Source of the DNA: Vibrio ishigakensis
GTDB lineage: Bacteria; Pseudomonadota; Gammaproteobacteria; Enterobacterales; Vibrionaceae
Reading direction: 5' to 3'
Length of the DNA: 64,000 nt
Assembly: GCF_024347675.1 (NCBI RefSeq)
Contig: NZ_AP024882.1
Coordinates: 930,001-994,000, forward strand
This document shows, piece after piece, positions 52,760-61,670 of this stretch (positions within the stretch are counted from its first letter, which is position 1; each line of letters starts with the position of its first letter). The notes beneath the pieces are model-generated. The model was not told where the DNA came from and did not search any database. It saw nothing but the letters and a program-made list of their open reading frames with translations. Made by a program: the position numbers and the translations under genes.

Positions 52760-53050
52760 TTAGCACTCGTCTAAACAGCACTCTTTTTGTAGGAAATCGA
52801 TAACCGTTTGCAGGTTTTCGTACTGAGCGACACAGAAAAGGGTACGACCCTCGCGACGCTGCTCGATAAGATTAGCCGAAGTAAGGTTAGAAATGTGGTG
52901 GGAAAGGGTAGAGCCTGGAATGTCTAGTTTCTGTTGTATATCACCCACAGGAGTACCTTTATGGCCAGCGCGAACCACTAATTGATAGATGCACAGACGA
53001 GTTGGGTGACCGAGCTCTTTGAGTGCTTTTGCGACTTGTTCTAATTGCAT
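52760..53050 (-). CDS. ArsR-family metalloregulator
   Basis: The 96-residue protein has the winged-HTH L-D-I-P-G-S-T-L-S-H-H-I-S-N-L (about 43-57) and R-E-G-R-T-L-F-C wing. A C-terminal E-C-C-L-D-E-C motif resembles thiol metal/arsenic sensing sites, although not in the common alpha3 position. A frame extension begins at 53068, but AGGAG 6 nt before ATG 53050 fixes the start. It precedes the permease gene by 125 nt and diverges from the His-rich gene and MFS transporter, so it may control both. Confidence 0.9.
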   Translation of the reverse strand: MQLEQVAKALKELGHPTRLCIYQLVVRAGHKGTPVGDIQQKLDIPGSTLSHHISNLTSANLIEQRREGRTLFCVAQYENLQTVIDFLQKECCLDEC

Positions 53051-53116
53051 ACTTTTCTCCTGTTTCATTTCTATATTAGTGGAAACAAGAACTGAGTAAA
53101 ACGCTTACCTGTACTA

Positions 53117-53133
53117 CATGCAAAATGTGCATG
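53117..53133. promoter_or_regulatory. Inverted repeat in the arsR-MFS divergent region
   Basis: CATGCA-AAATG-TGCATG is a perfect 6+6 inverted repeat. It lies between the divergent ArsR gene and the His-rich/MFS genes and is a possible ArsR operator. The size fits an ArsR-type half-site pair, but it is not proven. Confidence 0.35.
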
Positions 53134-53214
53134 ATCTACATCACATTATTTCATTTGTCTCATGTATCCCCCCTCTATACTATTCGTGCCCTTAATTTAT
53201 TAGACAGTTTGAAC

Positions 53215-53397
53215 ATGTTCTCACATTCGTTATTTGCTGAGCTTAGTCGCTGGGCTATCGCGCTCGTACTCTGTTTAGTCGCTTTGCATCATTGTCAGCC
53301 TCTATTAGATGCGTTTTCAGAGCATGCAATGGCCGCTGGATGCCATAGCCAAGAGCAATCAGAGATGCACATGCATCACCACCATCATAATCACTAG
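53215..53397 (+). CDS. Small membrane protein with a histidine-rich tail
   Basis: The 60-residue protein has a membrane helix (A-L-V-L-C-L-V-A-L-H-H-C, about residues 14-25) and a C-terminal tail M-H-M-H-H-H-H-H-N-H plus two cysteines, a likely metal-binding segment. The frame is open to 53125, but the extension is not convincing. A ribosome site is weak. It lies 8 nt before an MFS gene, in a region controlled by an ArsR-type regulator. No family is recognised. It may help load or sense a metal ion. Confidence 0.6.
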   Translation: MFSHSLFAELSRWAIALVLCLVALHHCQPLLDAFSEHAMAAGCHSQEQSEMHMHHHHHNH

Positions 53398-53405
53398 GAT
53401 AAACA

Positions 53406-54620
53406 ATGAGCATTTTTAGATTTCCGCCACTGGTGTGGCTAGGAATTGGCATACTGATCGTCAGTCTGGGTATTCGTCAGTCTTTCGGTATCTTTATGAT
53501 GCCAGTGAGTGATTATTTCGATACTGGGCGCGAATTCTTTAGCTTGGCTATCGCACTGCAAAACCTGCTATTTGGCATGTTTCAGCCGTTTATCGGTATG
53601 GCTGCTGACAAATGGGGCTCTAAGCGCATTATCATGCTGGGCGCAGGGGCATACGCACTAGGCTTGCTACTTACTTCTATTACAACTTCTCATGTAGTGG
53701 TCTATTTCTCTCTTGGCGCTTTAGTTGGCCTTGGTCTAAGTGCCACTAGCTATGTGATCATCCTAGGTGCGGTAGCGAAAGTGGTTCCTGCTCAGCATGC
53801 AGCTAAGGCGTTTGGTTTGACTACGGCCGCAGGCTCATTTGGTATGTTTGCTATGATCCCAGGCGCTCAGACGCTTCTGGCTAACATGGGCTGGCAAGGA
53901 GCATTGCAGACGTTTGCTCTTCTTTGTTCGCTAATGATTGCTTTTGCGGTGTTCATGAAGAGCAACAAGAAATCGCATGTTCAATCTAATGCGATGACAC
54001 AAGAAGATGAGCAAACCCTGAAGCAAGCTTTGGGCGAGGCATTTAGAAATAAGTCTTACTGGTTTATTCACGCGGGCTTCTTTGTGTGTGGTTTCCACGT
54101 GATGTTTATTGCCACACACCTGCCGAGTTACCTAGCGGATAAGAACCTGCCAGCGTCGAGTGCGGCTATGGCACTCGCTTACGTGGGTATCTTCAACATC
54201 TTTGGTTCGTATTTCTGGGGCATGATGGCAGATCGCTTTGATAAGCGTCATGTGTCGTTTGTGTTGTATCTGCTGCGTGCGGCAGTAATTGCAGGTTTCG
54301 TTGCCCTGCCGATCACTAATTTCAGCGCGACTATTTTTGGTGCGGCTATCGGCTTTGTTTGGCTGGGTACTGTGCCTCTGACATCAGGACTGGTGCGCCA
54401 AATCTTTGGCGCAAGATACCTATCAACCCTATATGGCTTGGTATTCTTTAGCCACCAGATCGGTAGCTTCCTAGGAGCTTGGGCAGGCGGTCGCATCTAC
54501 GACTACTACGGCAGTTATGAGCCTATCTGGTGGTCAACGGTAGTACTGGCACTACTTGCTGCGGTAATCCACCTGCCAATTAACGCTAAGCCGGTTGAGC
54601 GTTTAGCGGTGCAGAACTAG
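53406..54620 (+). CDS. MFS transporter
   Basis: The 404-residue protein has twelve membrane segments. G-I-R-Q-S-F-G-I-F-M and G-M-A-A-D-K-W-G-S-K-R (about residues 66-76) match the loop 2-3 motif of the major facilitator superfamily, close to the monocarboxylate/OFA-type carriers. The transported substrate is unknown; linkage to ArsR, a His-rich peptide and an ArsP-like permease hints at metal or metalloid handling. Its stop overlaps that of the HAD gene by 3 nt. Confidence 0.85.
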   Translation: MSIFRFPPLVWLGIGILIVSLGIRQSFGIFMMPVSDYFDTGREFFSLAIALQNLLFGMFQPFIGMAADKWGSKRIIMLGAGAYALGLLLTSITTSHVVVYFSLGALVGLGLSATSYVIILGAVAKVVPAQHAAKAFGLTTAAGSFGMFAMIPGAQTLLANMGWQGALQTFALLCSLMIAFAVFMKSNKKSHVQSNAMTQEDEQTLKQALGEAFRNKSYWFIHAGFFVCGFHVMFIATHLPSYLADKNLPASSAAMALAYVGIFNIFGSYFWGMMADRFDKRHVSFVLYLLRAAVIAGFVALPITNFSATIFGAAIGFVWLGTVPLTSGLVRQIFGARYLSTLYGLVFFSHQIGSFLGAWAGGRIYDYYGSYEPIWWSTVVLALLAAVIHLPINAKPVERLAVQN

Positions 54621-55282
54621 AGCTTCCAATCCAGAATGGTCCACCCGTGCGCTTTGGCTTCAGTCTTAAGCTGGGCGCATGGGTTTACTGCGAACGCCGA
54701 ATCGGCGCGAACGCACATTGGCTTGTCATTGATAGAATCTGAGTAGAAGTCCACCTTGTGCTGATTAAAATCAGGATTTTGCCCTAGCCACTGTTCAAAC
54801 TTATCCACCTTGCCTTCTCTAAAGGTAGGAATGCCCACCATAGCAGGGCGCATAAAGCCATTCTCCTCAGCAAGCTCGATACCGAAAGCGATATCAAAAC
54901 CAAGGGCTTTTGCTACTACTTGAACCAGATAATCAACGGTTGCAGAGATGAGCACGCGAGGCTCGCCTTTTCCATCGATCTCTTGCAGCAGCGCTTTCGC
55001 TTCGGGATAGAAGATAGGCATGATGCGCTCTTTTACAAAGTGCTCTGCCAGTGATTCTAAGTCGGTCTTAGAGATGTTGAGCAGAGGCTCGATAGCAAAC
55101 TCTAGATACTCGTTCATATCTTGGGTGCCAGCGGCGTAAAGCTCCATTTGGCGAGCATCTTCTTGCAGAAATTCTGGGTCAGCGATGATCCCTTTTTCTA
55201 CTAGGTATTCGTTCCACAGTACCGCGCTATCGCCGGCGATCAGGGTTTCATCAAGGTCAAAAACATGGATAGATGGGGTCAT
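54617..55282 (-). CDS. HAD-IB family hydrolase (phosphoserine phosphatase-like)
   Basis: The 221-residue protein has the nucleophile motif V-F-D-L-D-E-T-L (about residues 7-14), motif II V-L-I-S-A-T-V near 110, and the acidic motif Y-S-D-S-I-N-D near 182. This is the HAD-IB subfamily (SerB-like phosphatases). Substrate is unknown. It is downstream of phnX on the same strand but separated by a terminator, so it is probably a separate unit. Confidence 0.85.
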   Translation of the reverse strand: MTPSIHVFDLDETLIAGDSAVLWNEYLVEKGIIADPEFLQEDARQMELYAAGTQDMNEYLEFAIEPLLNISKTDLESLAEHFVKERIMPIFYPEAKALLQEIDGKGEPRVLISATVDYLVQVVAKALGFDIAFGIELAEENGFMRPAMVGIPTFREGKVDKFEQWLGQNPDFNQHKVDFYSDSINDKPMCVRADSAFAVNPCAQLKTEAKAHGWTILDWKL

Positions 55283-55340
55283 TCATTTACTTCCAAGGAT
55301 TACTATTTATCTGCGGATATTTAACTATGTTCATGGATAA

Positions 55341-55378
55341 AAAATCCCGTCCAACTTCACAGTTCAGACGGGAATTTT
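55341..55378 (-). terminator. Terminator of the phnW-pbfA-phnX operon
   Basis: TCCCGTC / GACGGGA stem; on the minus strand a T6 run follows the stem (complement of 55339-55344). It is about 66 nt after the phnX stop and separates it from the HAD gene. Confidence 0.8.
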
Positions 55379-55384
55379 GTATAT

Positions 55385-55448
55385 TCAGCTATCAGCTATC
55401 AGCTATCAGCTATCAGCTATCAGCTATCAGCTATCAGCTATCAGCTAT
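55385..55448. repeat. Seven-bp tandem repeat (TCAGCTA)9 in the phnX 3' region
   Basis: Nine exact copies of TCAGCTA plus one base occupy 64 bp between the phnX stop (55445-55447) and the terminator. The phnX stop codon TAG is part of the first unit. It would appear in the phnX mRNA tail. A degenerate relative is at 8632-8668. Confidence 0.95.
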
Positions 55449-56275
55449 GGGCGCTCACCGTTTTGTAGGCGACGCTCGATATCTGCCACAACCTCTGGCA
55501 TATCTGCGATGGTATCGATCAGATAGTGAGGTTTGCTTTTCTCAAGTTTGATACGTGCTTTTTCGCGCGCTGCACTCAGTGTTGCCTCGTCTGCGTCTAG
55601 GTATTCTTGAAGAGTTAGACCAGCTTCATTGCCCGAAAGCAGTAGGCCTACAGTCCACATGCCTGCGTTATGGCCTTCATCGATACCTGGCGCCGCATCG
55701 TCAACCTTGATACAGGTGCGAACGTCGGTAACACCTAGCTCAATGACGTTTTTAAGCGCCATGAACGGGGCAGGTCGACCACCTTGAGCAAGGTCATCGG
55801 TCGCAACCACATAGTCAGGGTTGTAGCCGTAATCTTTTGCCGCGTCTACCAGCACGTCCATCACTTGGCGAGGATAGCCAGAGCAAGAACCGATCTTGAT
55901 GCCTTTCTCTTTTAGGCTGTTCACTACGTCCAGTGCATGTGGAATTGGTGCTGCATGGTCGGCAACCTTGGCTTTTTGCAATGGCATAAAGGTTTGGTAA
56001 ATGCTGTCGATATCTTCGGTGGTCATCTCACGGCCAAAGCGCTCTACCCAACGAGCTTTGACTGATGGGATCTTACCTACCGCTCGGATATGGTCCCATT
56101 TACCAAGGCCCATAGGCTCACGAGCTTCATCTAGGCTTAGGTCAAAGTCGAACTCTTGTTTGAATGCCTCAACAAAGATGCTGGTTGGAGCAAAAGAGCC
56201 AAAATCGACAATGGTGCCAGCCCAATCAAAGATAACCGCTTGGATCTCTGAGCGAACAGGAGTTGAGTTAGACAT
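55445..56275 (-). CDS. phnX: Phosphonoacetaldehyde hydrolase
   Basis: The 276-residue HAD enzyme has the nucleophile D17 in V-I-F-D-W-A-G-T, and the Schiff-base lysine K59 in M-G-L-G-K-W-D-H, with K-V-D-D-A-A-P-G near 180 as the acidic metal site. It splits phosphonoacetaldehyde to acetaldehyde and phosphate. It overlaps pbfA by 8 nt. The frame opens at 56314; ATG 56275 is the family start. It completes the AEP pathway begun by PhnW. Confidence 0.95.
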   Translation of the reverse strand: MSNSTPVRSEIQAVIFDWAGTIVDFGSFAPTSIFVEAFKQEFDFDLSLDEAREPMGLGKWDHIRAVGKIPSVKARWVERFGREMTTEDIDSIYQTFMPLQKAKVADHAAPIPHALDVVNSLKEKGIKIGSCSGYPRQVMDVLVDAAKDYGYNPDYVVATDDLAQGGRPAPFMALKNVIELGVTDVRTCIKVDDAAPGIDEGHNAGMWTVGLLLSGNEAGLTLQEYLDADEATLSAAREKARIKLEKSKPHYLIDTIADMPEVVADIERRLQNGERP

Positions 56276-57668
56276 AGTTGAAATCCTTACATACTTTCGC
56301 GATTGCGTTTTCAAAAATATTCAGAGCCGTGGTTAATTCTTCACGACTGATAATAAGCGGAGGGCTTAGTTGAGCGACATTGCCTTGAGAGACCTTGAAG
56401 CTCAGCCCGTCGTTTAAACATTGATAAAGCACGGCTTCCGCTTCGTCGAAAGCGCGCTCTTTGGTGATGTGGTTAGTAACCAGTTCAACACCCCATAGCA
56501 GACCAATGCCGCGAACATCACCGATAACCGGATAGGCTTGTTTCATGCGCTCAAGCTCGTTGCGCACGAACTCACTGTCCTCGCGCACCTTTTGCAGTAG
56601 GTTCTCTTGCTCTATGGTCTGCATGGTTGCAAGTGCTGCAGCGCAGCCAATAGGGCTTTTCTCGTGGGTATAATGACCCAGAGAAACCTGTGCTGCCGTG
56701 TTGTATTTGTCTTTGGTGACCATGGCTGCGATTGGCACTACGCCACCGCCGAAGCCTTTACCGATACATAGAATGTCAGGTTCAATATCAAAGGCTTGAT
56801 AGGTAAACCATTCGCCACTGCGGCCCATGCCATTCGGGATATCATCGATGATCAGCATGACGTTGTGTTTGTCACAGATCTCACGAACACGCTTCCAGTA
56901 AGCCTTGCTTGGCACTTGAACATCGGTATTGCGCACGCCTTCAGCGATAAAGGCACCTATGCCACCCTCTTTCTCGATCACGTACTCAAGATAATCGGCG
57001 TAGTGAACGTCATTGCCATCTTGTGACGGCAGCGCACCGCGATACGAAACCGCTGGTGGAATACGTTCGACACCAGCCATCAAAGGGCCCATGCCTTCAC
57101 GGAAACAGGCTTCACCACCTACCGAGATGGCATCTAGTGAGGCACCGTGGAAAGAGTCCCAAAGAGAAACGACTTTGAAGTTTTTGGATACATGGCGAGC
57201 AAGCTTTAGAGCCATACCCACAACCGAGGTTCCGCCTGGTGCAAACAGCACTCGATTAAGCTCTCCACCACAGATATCGGTGAGCTTTTCAGCACAAGCG
57301 ATCGCGGTTTCATTGGTGAAACGGCGTGGTGAGAACGGCAACTGCGCCAGTTGTTTGCTGATTGCATTTAGTACCGCAGGGTGGCCGTAGCCAAGCTGGT
57401 GTACGTTGTTACCATGAAAGTCCATATAGCGCTTGCCGTGCGTATCCTGAATATAGATACCCTCAGCGGCTTCCAAAGAGTCGAGACACGGGGTCGACAT
57501 GGCCTGATGGAGAAACACGTCCGAGTCACGTTTTAGTAGTGCTTGTGTCTCTTCATGTTCAAGGGATTCGTTCCACTTAATACGAGCAGGGGTGGTGTTT
57601 ACATCGCCTTCGCTACGAAAGTGCGTCGGCTTTACTTCTGCTTGCTTGGTCATTTCAGCCTGGCTCAT
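56268..57668 (-). CDS. pbfA: Class III PLP enzyme, PbfA-like (R)-1-hydroxy-2-aminoethylphosphonate ammonia-lyase
   Basis: The 466-residue enzyme is fold-type I class III: P-G-G-T-S near 145, W-D-S-F-H-G near 175, [12 protein letters not shown] near 270 (with D-D-I-P where transaminases usually show D-E-V), and Schiff-base lysine in G-K-G-F-G-G-G near 300. It sits between phnW and phnX, the order reported for PbfA in vibrios, which deaminates hydroxylated AEP to phosphonoacetaldehyde. The start ATG 57668 overlaps the phnW stop (TAATG). Transaminase activity is a possible alternative. Confidence 0.8.
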   Translation of the reverse strand: MSQAEMTKQAEVKPTHFRSEGDVNTTPARIKWNESLEHEETQALLKRDSDVFLHQAMSTPCLDSLEAAEGIYIQDTHGKRYMDFHGNNVHQLGYGHPAVLNAISKQLAQLPFSPRRFTNETAIACAEKLTDICGGELNRVLFAPGGTSVVGMALKLARHVSKNFKVVSLWDSFHGASLDAISVGGEACFREGMGPLMAGVERIPPAVSYRGALPSQDGNDVHYADYLEYVIEKEGGIGAFIAEGVRNTDVQVPSKAYWKRVREICDKHNVMLIIDDIPNGMGRSGEWFTYQAFDIEPDILCIGKGFGGGVVPIAAMVTKDKYNTAAQVSLGHYTHEKSPIGCAAALATMQTIEQENLLQKVREDSEFVRNELERMKQAYPVIGDVRGIGLLWGVELVTNHITKERAFDEAEAVLYQCLNDGLSFKVSQGNVAQLSPPLIISREELTTALNIFENAIAKVCKDFNYV

Positions 57669-58771
57669 TATTTGATTTCCCAATACATAGCGGTCTCAAC
57701 TGCACCAATCAGGCGCTCGATATCGCTTGGATAAACCTCACCAATGTTGCCGATGCGGAAACAATCTGCGTTAGACACCTTACCCGGATAGATCACAAAG
57801 CCTTGTTCTTTTAAGCGGTCATAGAATGCTTTGAATTGATAGTCGCTGTGTGATGGCGAGTAGAAAGAGGTGATGATAGGGGAGTGCAACTCATCGCCTA
57901 AAAGGGTCTCGAATCCTAGCTTGCGCATACCCTGTACCAAAGTGCGCTGGTTCTCGGTGTAGCGAGCTTCTCGAGCCTCAACGCCACCCTCTTGCTCAAG
58001 CTCTATAAGAGCCTGATAGAAGGCACGAACCGTGTGGGTTGGAGAGGTGAAACGCCATTTACCGTGGTTCTTCTCCATGCACTGCCATTGGTCATAGAGA
58101 TCAAGACTCAACGAGCGCGCCTGACCTTTGCATTTTTCAAGCTCTGTCTGCTTAGCAATGACAAAGCCAAAACCAGGTACGCCCTGAATGCATTTGTTTG
58201 CTGAGCTGATCATGAAGTCTACGCCAAGCTCTGCGACATCCATTTTAATGCCACCGAAGCTAGACATAGCGTCGAGGATAACCACCTTGTTATAGCGTTT
58301 AGCTAAAGCCGTTACCTGCTCAATTGGGTTTAGCATGCCGGTTGTGGTCTCACAGTGAACCACGGCAACATGAGTAATGGTCTCATCTTCAGCCAGTGCC
58401 GCTTCTACAGCTTCTAGAGAAGGGCGAGCGGTTTCGCCTGGTGCGATTACTGTGCATGCAATGTTTAAGTAGTCAGCAATCTGAGCGATGCGAGCACCAT
58501 AAGCACCGTTATCTACTACCAGTAGTTTGCCATCTTTGGCAATCGCACTACCGATTGTTGCTTCTACTGAAGCAGTGCCACTGCCTTGCATCAACACGCT
58601 TGTATAGCCTGCTTGACTGGTTGCTAGTGCAACTAACTTAGAGCGAATTACTTCAACAATCTCTTTGTTGTAGTCGTCATCCCATGTACACCAGTCTTTA
58701 AGCATCGCTTGGCGAACGGTTTCTGATGTTGAAAGAGGGCCTGGTGTTAGCAAAAGGTATTCGTTTTTCAT
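57668..58771 (-). CDS. phnW: 2-aminoethylphosphonate:pyruvate transaminase
   Basis: The 367-residue protein starts [14 protein letters not shown], the PhnW opening, and has the PLP lysine in S-A-N-K-C-I-Q-G near 190. It converts AEP plus pyruvate to phosphonoacetaldehyde and alanine. Length is equal to typical PhnW. A TGG-type palindrome ends 16 nt upstream of the start, and the divergent aepX-like gene begins 235 nt away. ATG at 58783 (+4 residues) is an alternative. Confidence 0.95.
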   Translation of the reverse strand: MKNEYLLLTPGPLSTSETVRQAMLKDWCTWDDDYNKEIVEVIRSKLVALATSQAGYTSVLMQGSGTASVEATIGSAIAKDGKLLVVDNGAYGARIAQIADYLNIACTVIAPGETARPSLEAVEAALAEDETITHVAVVHCETTTGMLNPIEQVTALAKRYNKVVILDAMSSFGGIKMDVAELGVDFMISSANKCIQGVPGFGFVIAKQTELEKCKGQARSLSLDLYDQWQCMEKNHGKWRFTSPTHTVRAFYQALIELEQEGGVEAREARYTENQRTLVQGMRKLGFETLLGDELHSPIITSFYSPSHSDYQFKAFYDRLKEQGFVIYPGKVSNADCFRIGNIGEVYPSDIERLIGAVETAMYWEIK

Positions 58772-58786
58772 CTCAATTCTCAATTG

Positions 58787-58798
58787 TGGACTATACCA
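58787..58798. promoter_or_regulatory. Putative phosphonate-regulon operator before phnW
   Basis: TGGACTATACCA matches TGGTATATACCA (found at 61671) at 10 of 12 positions and lies 16-27 nt upstream of the phnW start. Confidence 0.5.
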
Positions 58799-58973
58799 AA
58801 TTTCGAAGAGACTTTAGCAGGACTGTTTTTGTCTCGTAAATAGCCAACTCGTCATTTAATAAAAGTTTCACATTGGTGATTTTGAGGTAGATGTGCGCAA
58901 AAATAATCCATAAAACTGCAATTTTACGTTCATTTATTCGTAATATTCAGATTCTAATCTTTGTCTCGTCATC

Positions 58974-58985
58974 TGGTACAGACCA
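58974..58985. promoter_or_regulatory. Putative phosphonate-regulon operator before the AEP-binding protein gene
   Basis: TGGTACAGACCA matches TGGTATATACCA at 10 of 12 positions, with both TGGT and ACCA arms intact, 22-33 nt upstream of the start codon at 59007. Confidence 0.55.
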
Positions 58986-59006
58986 CTATTTTGGAGAGAA
59001 AGGAAG

Positions 59007-60011
59007 ATGAAAAACCGTTTTGTTAAAAGTTCTTTAGCTGCACTAGTAGCTACGTTTGCCACTAACGCATTTGCAGCTACAGAAGTTACGGTTTACACCG
59101 CTTTTGAAACTGACATCCTGGCTAAGTACAAAAACGCATTCGAGCAAGCGAACCCAGACGTAAAAATTAAATGGGTACGTGACTCTACAGGCATCATGAC
59201 CGCTAAGCTTCTAGCTGAGAAAAACAACCCTCAAGCAGAAGTAGTATGGGGCCTAGCAGGTTCTTCTATGGCGCTTCTTAAAGAAGAAGGCATCCTTAAG
59301 CCTTATACCCCAGAAGGCCTTGAAAACTTAAACGCATCACTAAACGATCCACAAAGCTCTCAGGCTTGGTACGGTAACGACGCTTTCTTTAACGCAGTGT
59401 GCTTCAACGAAGCGGTTGCGAAACAACTTGACCTACCTAAGCCAACTTCTTGGGAAGACCTAACTAACCCTGTTTACCAAGGCCACATTGCAATGCCGAA
59501 CCCAGCTTCTTCGGGTACGGGTTACATGCAGGTATCGGCTTGGCTACAAAACATGGGTGAAGACAAGGGCTGGGACTACATGGCTGACCTTCACAAGAAC
59601 ATCGCTCACTACACCCATTCTGGCTCTAAGCCATGTGTACAAGCAGGCATGGGTGAGGTTGCTATCGGTATTTCTATGGCAAGCCGCGGCGCTAAGCTAA
59701 AGACTCAAGGCGCTCCTTTAGCAGTTATTACGCCAGAAGGTATTGGTTGGGAGTCTGAAGCTGTTGGCCTAGTTAAGCAATCTGAAGCTGCTCAGCGTGT
59801 TGTTGACTGGTCTATCTCTAAAGAAGCGAATGAGCTGTACGTTGAGATGTATCCAGTAGTTGGTCACAAGGATATTGAAGCGACAGCAACTAACTTCCCT
59901 GACGTTCAAAAAAACATGGCAAACATGGACTTTGCACGCATGGGTAGCGAGCGTGCAGACGTTCTTAAAGCTTGGTCTGACAAATTCGATGGTAAATCAG
60001 AAGCTAAATAA
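59007..60011 (+). CDS. 2-aminoethylphosphonate ABC transporter, substrate-binding protein
   Basis: The 334-residue protein has a signal peptide (M-K-N-R-F-V-K-S-S-L-A-A-L-V-A-T-F-A, cleavage after F-A-A) and a class II periplasmic binding fold. V-Y-T-A-F-E-T-D-I-L (about residue 29) and W-G-L-A-G-S-S (about 82) are typical of the iron/phosphonate/spermidine cluster, and its position next to PhnT/AepV-type ATPase, permease and phnW fits the AEP-binding PhnS/AepX group. It starts the plus-strand transporter unit and is followed by a terminator that would favour high production. Confidence 0.9.
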   Translation: MKNRFVKSSLAALVATFATNAFAATEVTVYTAFETDILAKYKNAFEQANPDVKIKWVRDSTGIMTAKLLAEKNNPQAEVVWGLAGSSMALLKEEGILKPYTPEGLENLNASLNDPQSSQAWYGNDAFFNAVCFNEAVAKQLDLPKPTSWEDLTNPVYQGHIAMPNPASSGTGYMQVSAWLQNMGEDKGWDYMADLHKNIAHYTHSGSKPCVQAGMGEVAIGISMASRGAKLKTQGAPLAVITPEGIGWESEAVGLVKQSEAAQRVVDWSISKEANELYVEMYPVVGHKDIEATATNFPDVQKNMANMDFARMGSERADVLKAWSDKFDGKSEAK

Positions 60012-60033
60012 GCTCTGAGCCGACTAAATTTTC

Positions 60034-60060
60034 AAAGCCTGCCTTTATGGCAGGCTTTTT
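60034..60060 (+). terminator. Intra-operon terminator after the AEP-binding protein gene
   Basis: GCCTGCC / GGCAGGC perfect 7-bp stem with a TTTAT loop and T6. The next gene begins 15 nt later, so partial read-through would give a strong excess of the binding protein. Confidence 0.85.
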
Positions 60061-60075
60061 TATAGGAAAAATTCA

Positions 60076-61437
60076 ATGCAAGACATCAGTAGAGAGCAGG
60101 GCGACATCAATCTTTCTGAGCGCAGAAAAGACTATCAACAACAAGCACTTAGCCAGCAAGCCACAGACCTTATTCAAAGAGACAAAAACGCGTTTTTGCA
60201 TCAGAGTTTAAGTACTCCGGTTATGCAGGCGATAGCAAAGTCTGATGGCGCCTATATCTATGACTTTGAGGGCAACAAGTACCTAGATTGTCACGGTAAT
60301 GGGGTGCATGCTGCGGGCTTTAACAACGACTATGTGTGCGAAAAAGTGGTCGAGGCGCTACGTGATAAGAACACCTTTACCTCTCGCCGTTACACCAACA
60401 CCAATATTGTAGCCCTAGCGGAAAAATTGATTGAGGTGACACCGAAAGAGTTGGATCGCGTATCTTTCTGCCCAGGTGGTTCTGAGGCTATAGAGTTGGC
60501 GGTTTCTTTGGCTAAGTCTTACACCAAGAAGTGGAAAACCATCTCATTTTGGGATTCTTACCATGGCAACGGCTTTCAGTCCGCAAGCCTAGGTGGAGAG
60601 CGTCTGTTTAAGCAAGGTCTTGGCCCTATGGTGCCGGGCGCATTACATGTAGAATTCCCCAACTATCAGAATAATGCGTGGGGTTTTACTGACCCTAAGC
60701 GCGTGGATGATGAAATCTTGCGCCAGATGGAAATCCTATTTGAGAAAGAGGGTGACATCGCTTGTGTGGTAGGGGAGCCAATCAGTGCCACGCCAAATAT
60801 GCCTACACAGTATTTCTGGCAAAAGGTGAAAGAGCTGTGCGATAGACATGGTGCTCTGCTTATCTTTGATGAAATCATCGAGGGCTTTGGGCGCACAGGT
60901 AAGATGTTTGCCAGTGAGCATTATGTAACACCGGATGTCTTGGTGTTAGGTAAATCTCTTGGCGGTGGCCTAATGCCGTTTGCTGGCATAGTGACTAAGG
61001 AAAAATTCAACGTTCTTGAGACGCAATCTATCGGTCACTACACCCACGAGAAGAACGGCCTATGCGGCGCTGCTGGTCTGGCAACTATCGAATATATTGA
61101 GCAGCATCAACTTGTCGAAAATTCACGCAAATTAGGTGAGTTTTTGATGAACGGATTCAAACAAATGCAACAAACTTATCCTATGGTCGGCATGGTTGAC
61201 GGCATAGGTCTGCATATTGGTGTTGAGATCCTATCTAAATCAGGCTCTGGTGGGCGTGGGATAGACGAGGCTGAGCGCATCATGTACCGCTGTATGGAAC
61301 GTGGATTGGCGTTTAAGTTGATAGAGAAGAGCGTAGTGACCTTGCGTCCATCGCTAGTTATCACACAGCAAGATGCGCAATTTATTCTGGATACCATACA
61401 AGAAGCGATTGAGCATGTGATGGCTGAGATGGAGTAG
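60076..61437 (+). CDS. Class III PLP enzyme in the AEP transporter operon
   Basis: The 453-residue protein is homologous to the PbfA-like enzyme at 56268 but clearly different: P-G-G-S-E near 138, W-D-S-Y-H-G near 160, L-I-F-D-E-I-I-E-G-F-G-R near 263, and Schiff-base lysine in G-K-S-L-G-G-G near 292. It keeps the usual D-E pair of transaminases. It could be a transaminase, racemase or lyase acting on an AEP analogue. It lies directly between the AEP-binding protein and the ATPase/permease genes. Function is inferred from place only. Confidence 0.78.
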   Translation: MQDISREQGDINLSERRKDYQQQALSQQATDLIQRDKNAFLHQSLSTPVMQAIAKSDGAYIYDFEGNKYLDCHGNGVHAAGFNNDYVCEKVVEALRDKNTFTSRRYTNTNIVALAEKLIEVTPKELDRVSFCPGGSEAIELAVSLAKSYTKKWKTISFWDSYHGNGFQSASLGGERLFKQGLGPMVPGALHVEFPNYQNNAWGFTDPKRVDDEILRQMEILFEKEGDIACVVGEPISATPNMPTQYFWQKVKELCDRHGALLIFDEIIEGFGRTGKMFASEHYVTPDVLVLGKSLGGGLMPFAGIVTKEKFNVLETQSIGHYTHEKNGLCGAAGLATIEYIEQHQLVENSRKLGEFLMNGFKQMQQTYPMVGMVDGIGLHIGVEILSKSGSGGRGIDEAERIMYRCMERGLAFKLIEKSVVTLRPSLVITQQDAQFILDTIQEAIEHVMAEME

Positions 61438-61473
61438 GGCTTAGTTCTACTCGAGACACTATTAGTCAAAACA

Positions 61474-61568
61474 TTGTCATCCCGGAAGCCATACAAGGGC
61501 TATCCGGGATCTGTTGGAAGTGCAGTGTCTAGGAAGATCCCAGATTGCCGGCCAGCGGGATCTTCAGT
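61474..61568. repeat. Dispersed hairpin repeat, cluster D
   Basis: Copy one (61474-61513) has TGTCATCCCGGA and TATCCGGGATCT ends around a GCC/GGC stem. Copy two (61533-61566) has GAAGATCCC/GGGATCTTC arms and encloses a 12-bp form (TGCCGGCCAGCG, 61546-61557) of the 13-bp nested box. Unlike clusters A-C, it lies between two same-strand genes. Confidence 0.8.
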
Positions 61569-61670
61569 AGCACTAGCCCTGTAAAGTAAATGTAAACCCA
61601 CAACAGTAACCACACTGTCATCGATTCACTATATTACCTTAATCAATCTGTCACACTCTCAATTTATCTT

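Noticed and set aside
55385..55448. CRISPR-like array
   Set aside because: The unit is 7 bp without spacers; it is a simple tandem repeat.
55273..55551. Frame with Y-Q-L-S-A-I-S repeats
   Set aside because: It is only a translation of the 7-bp tandem repeat and of the phnX antisense strand.
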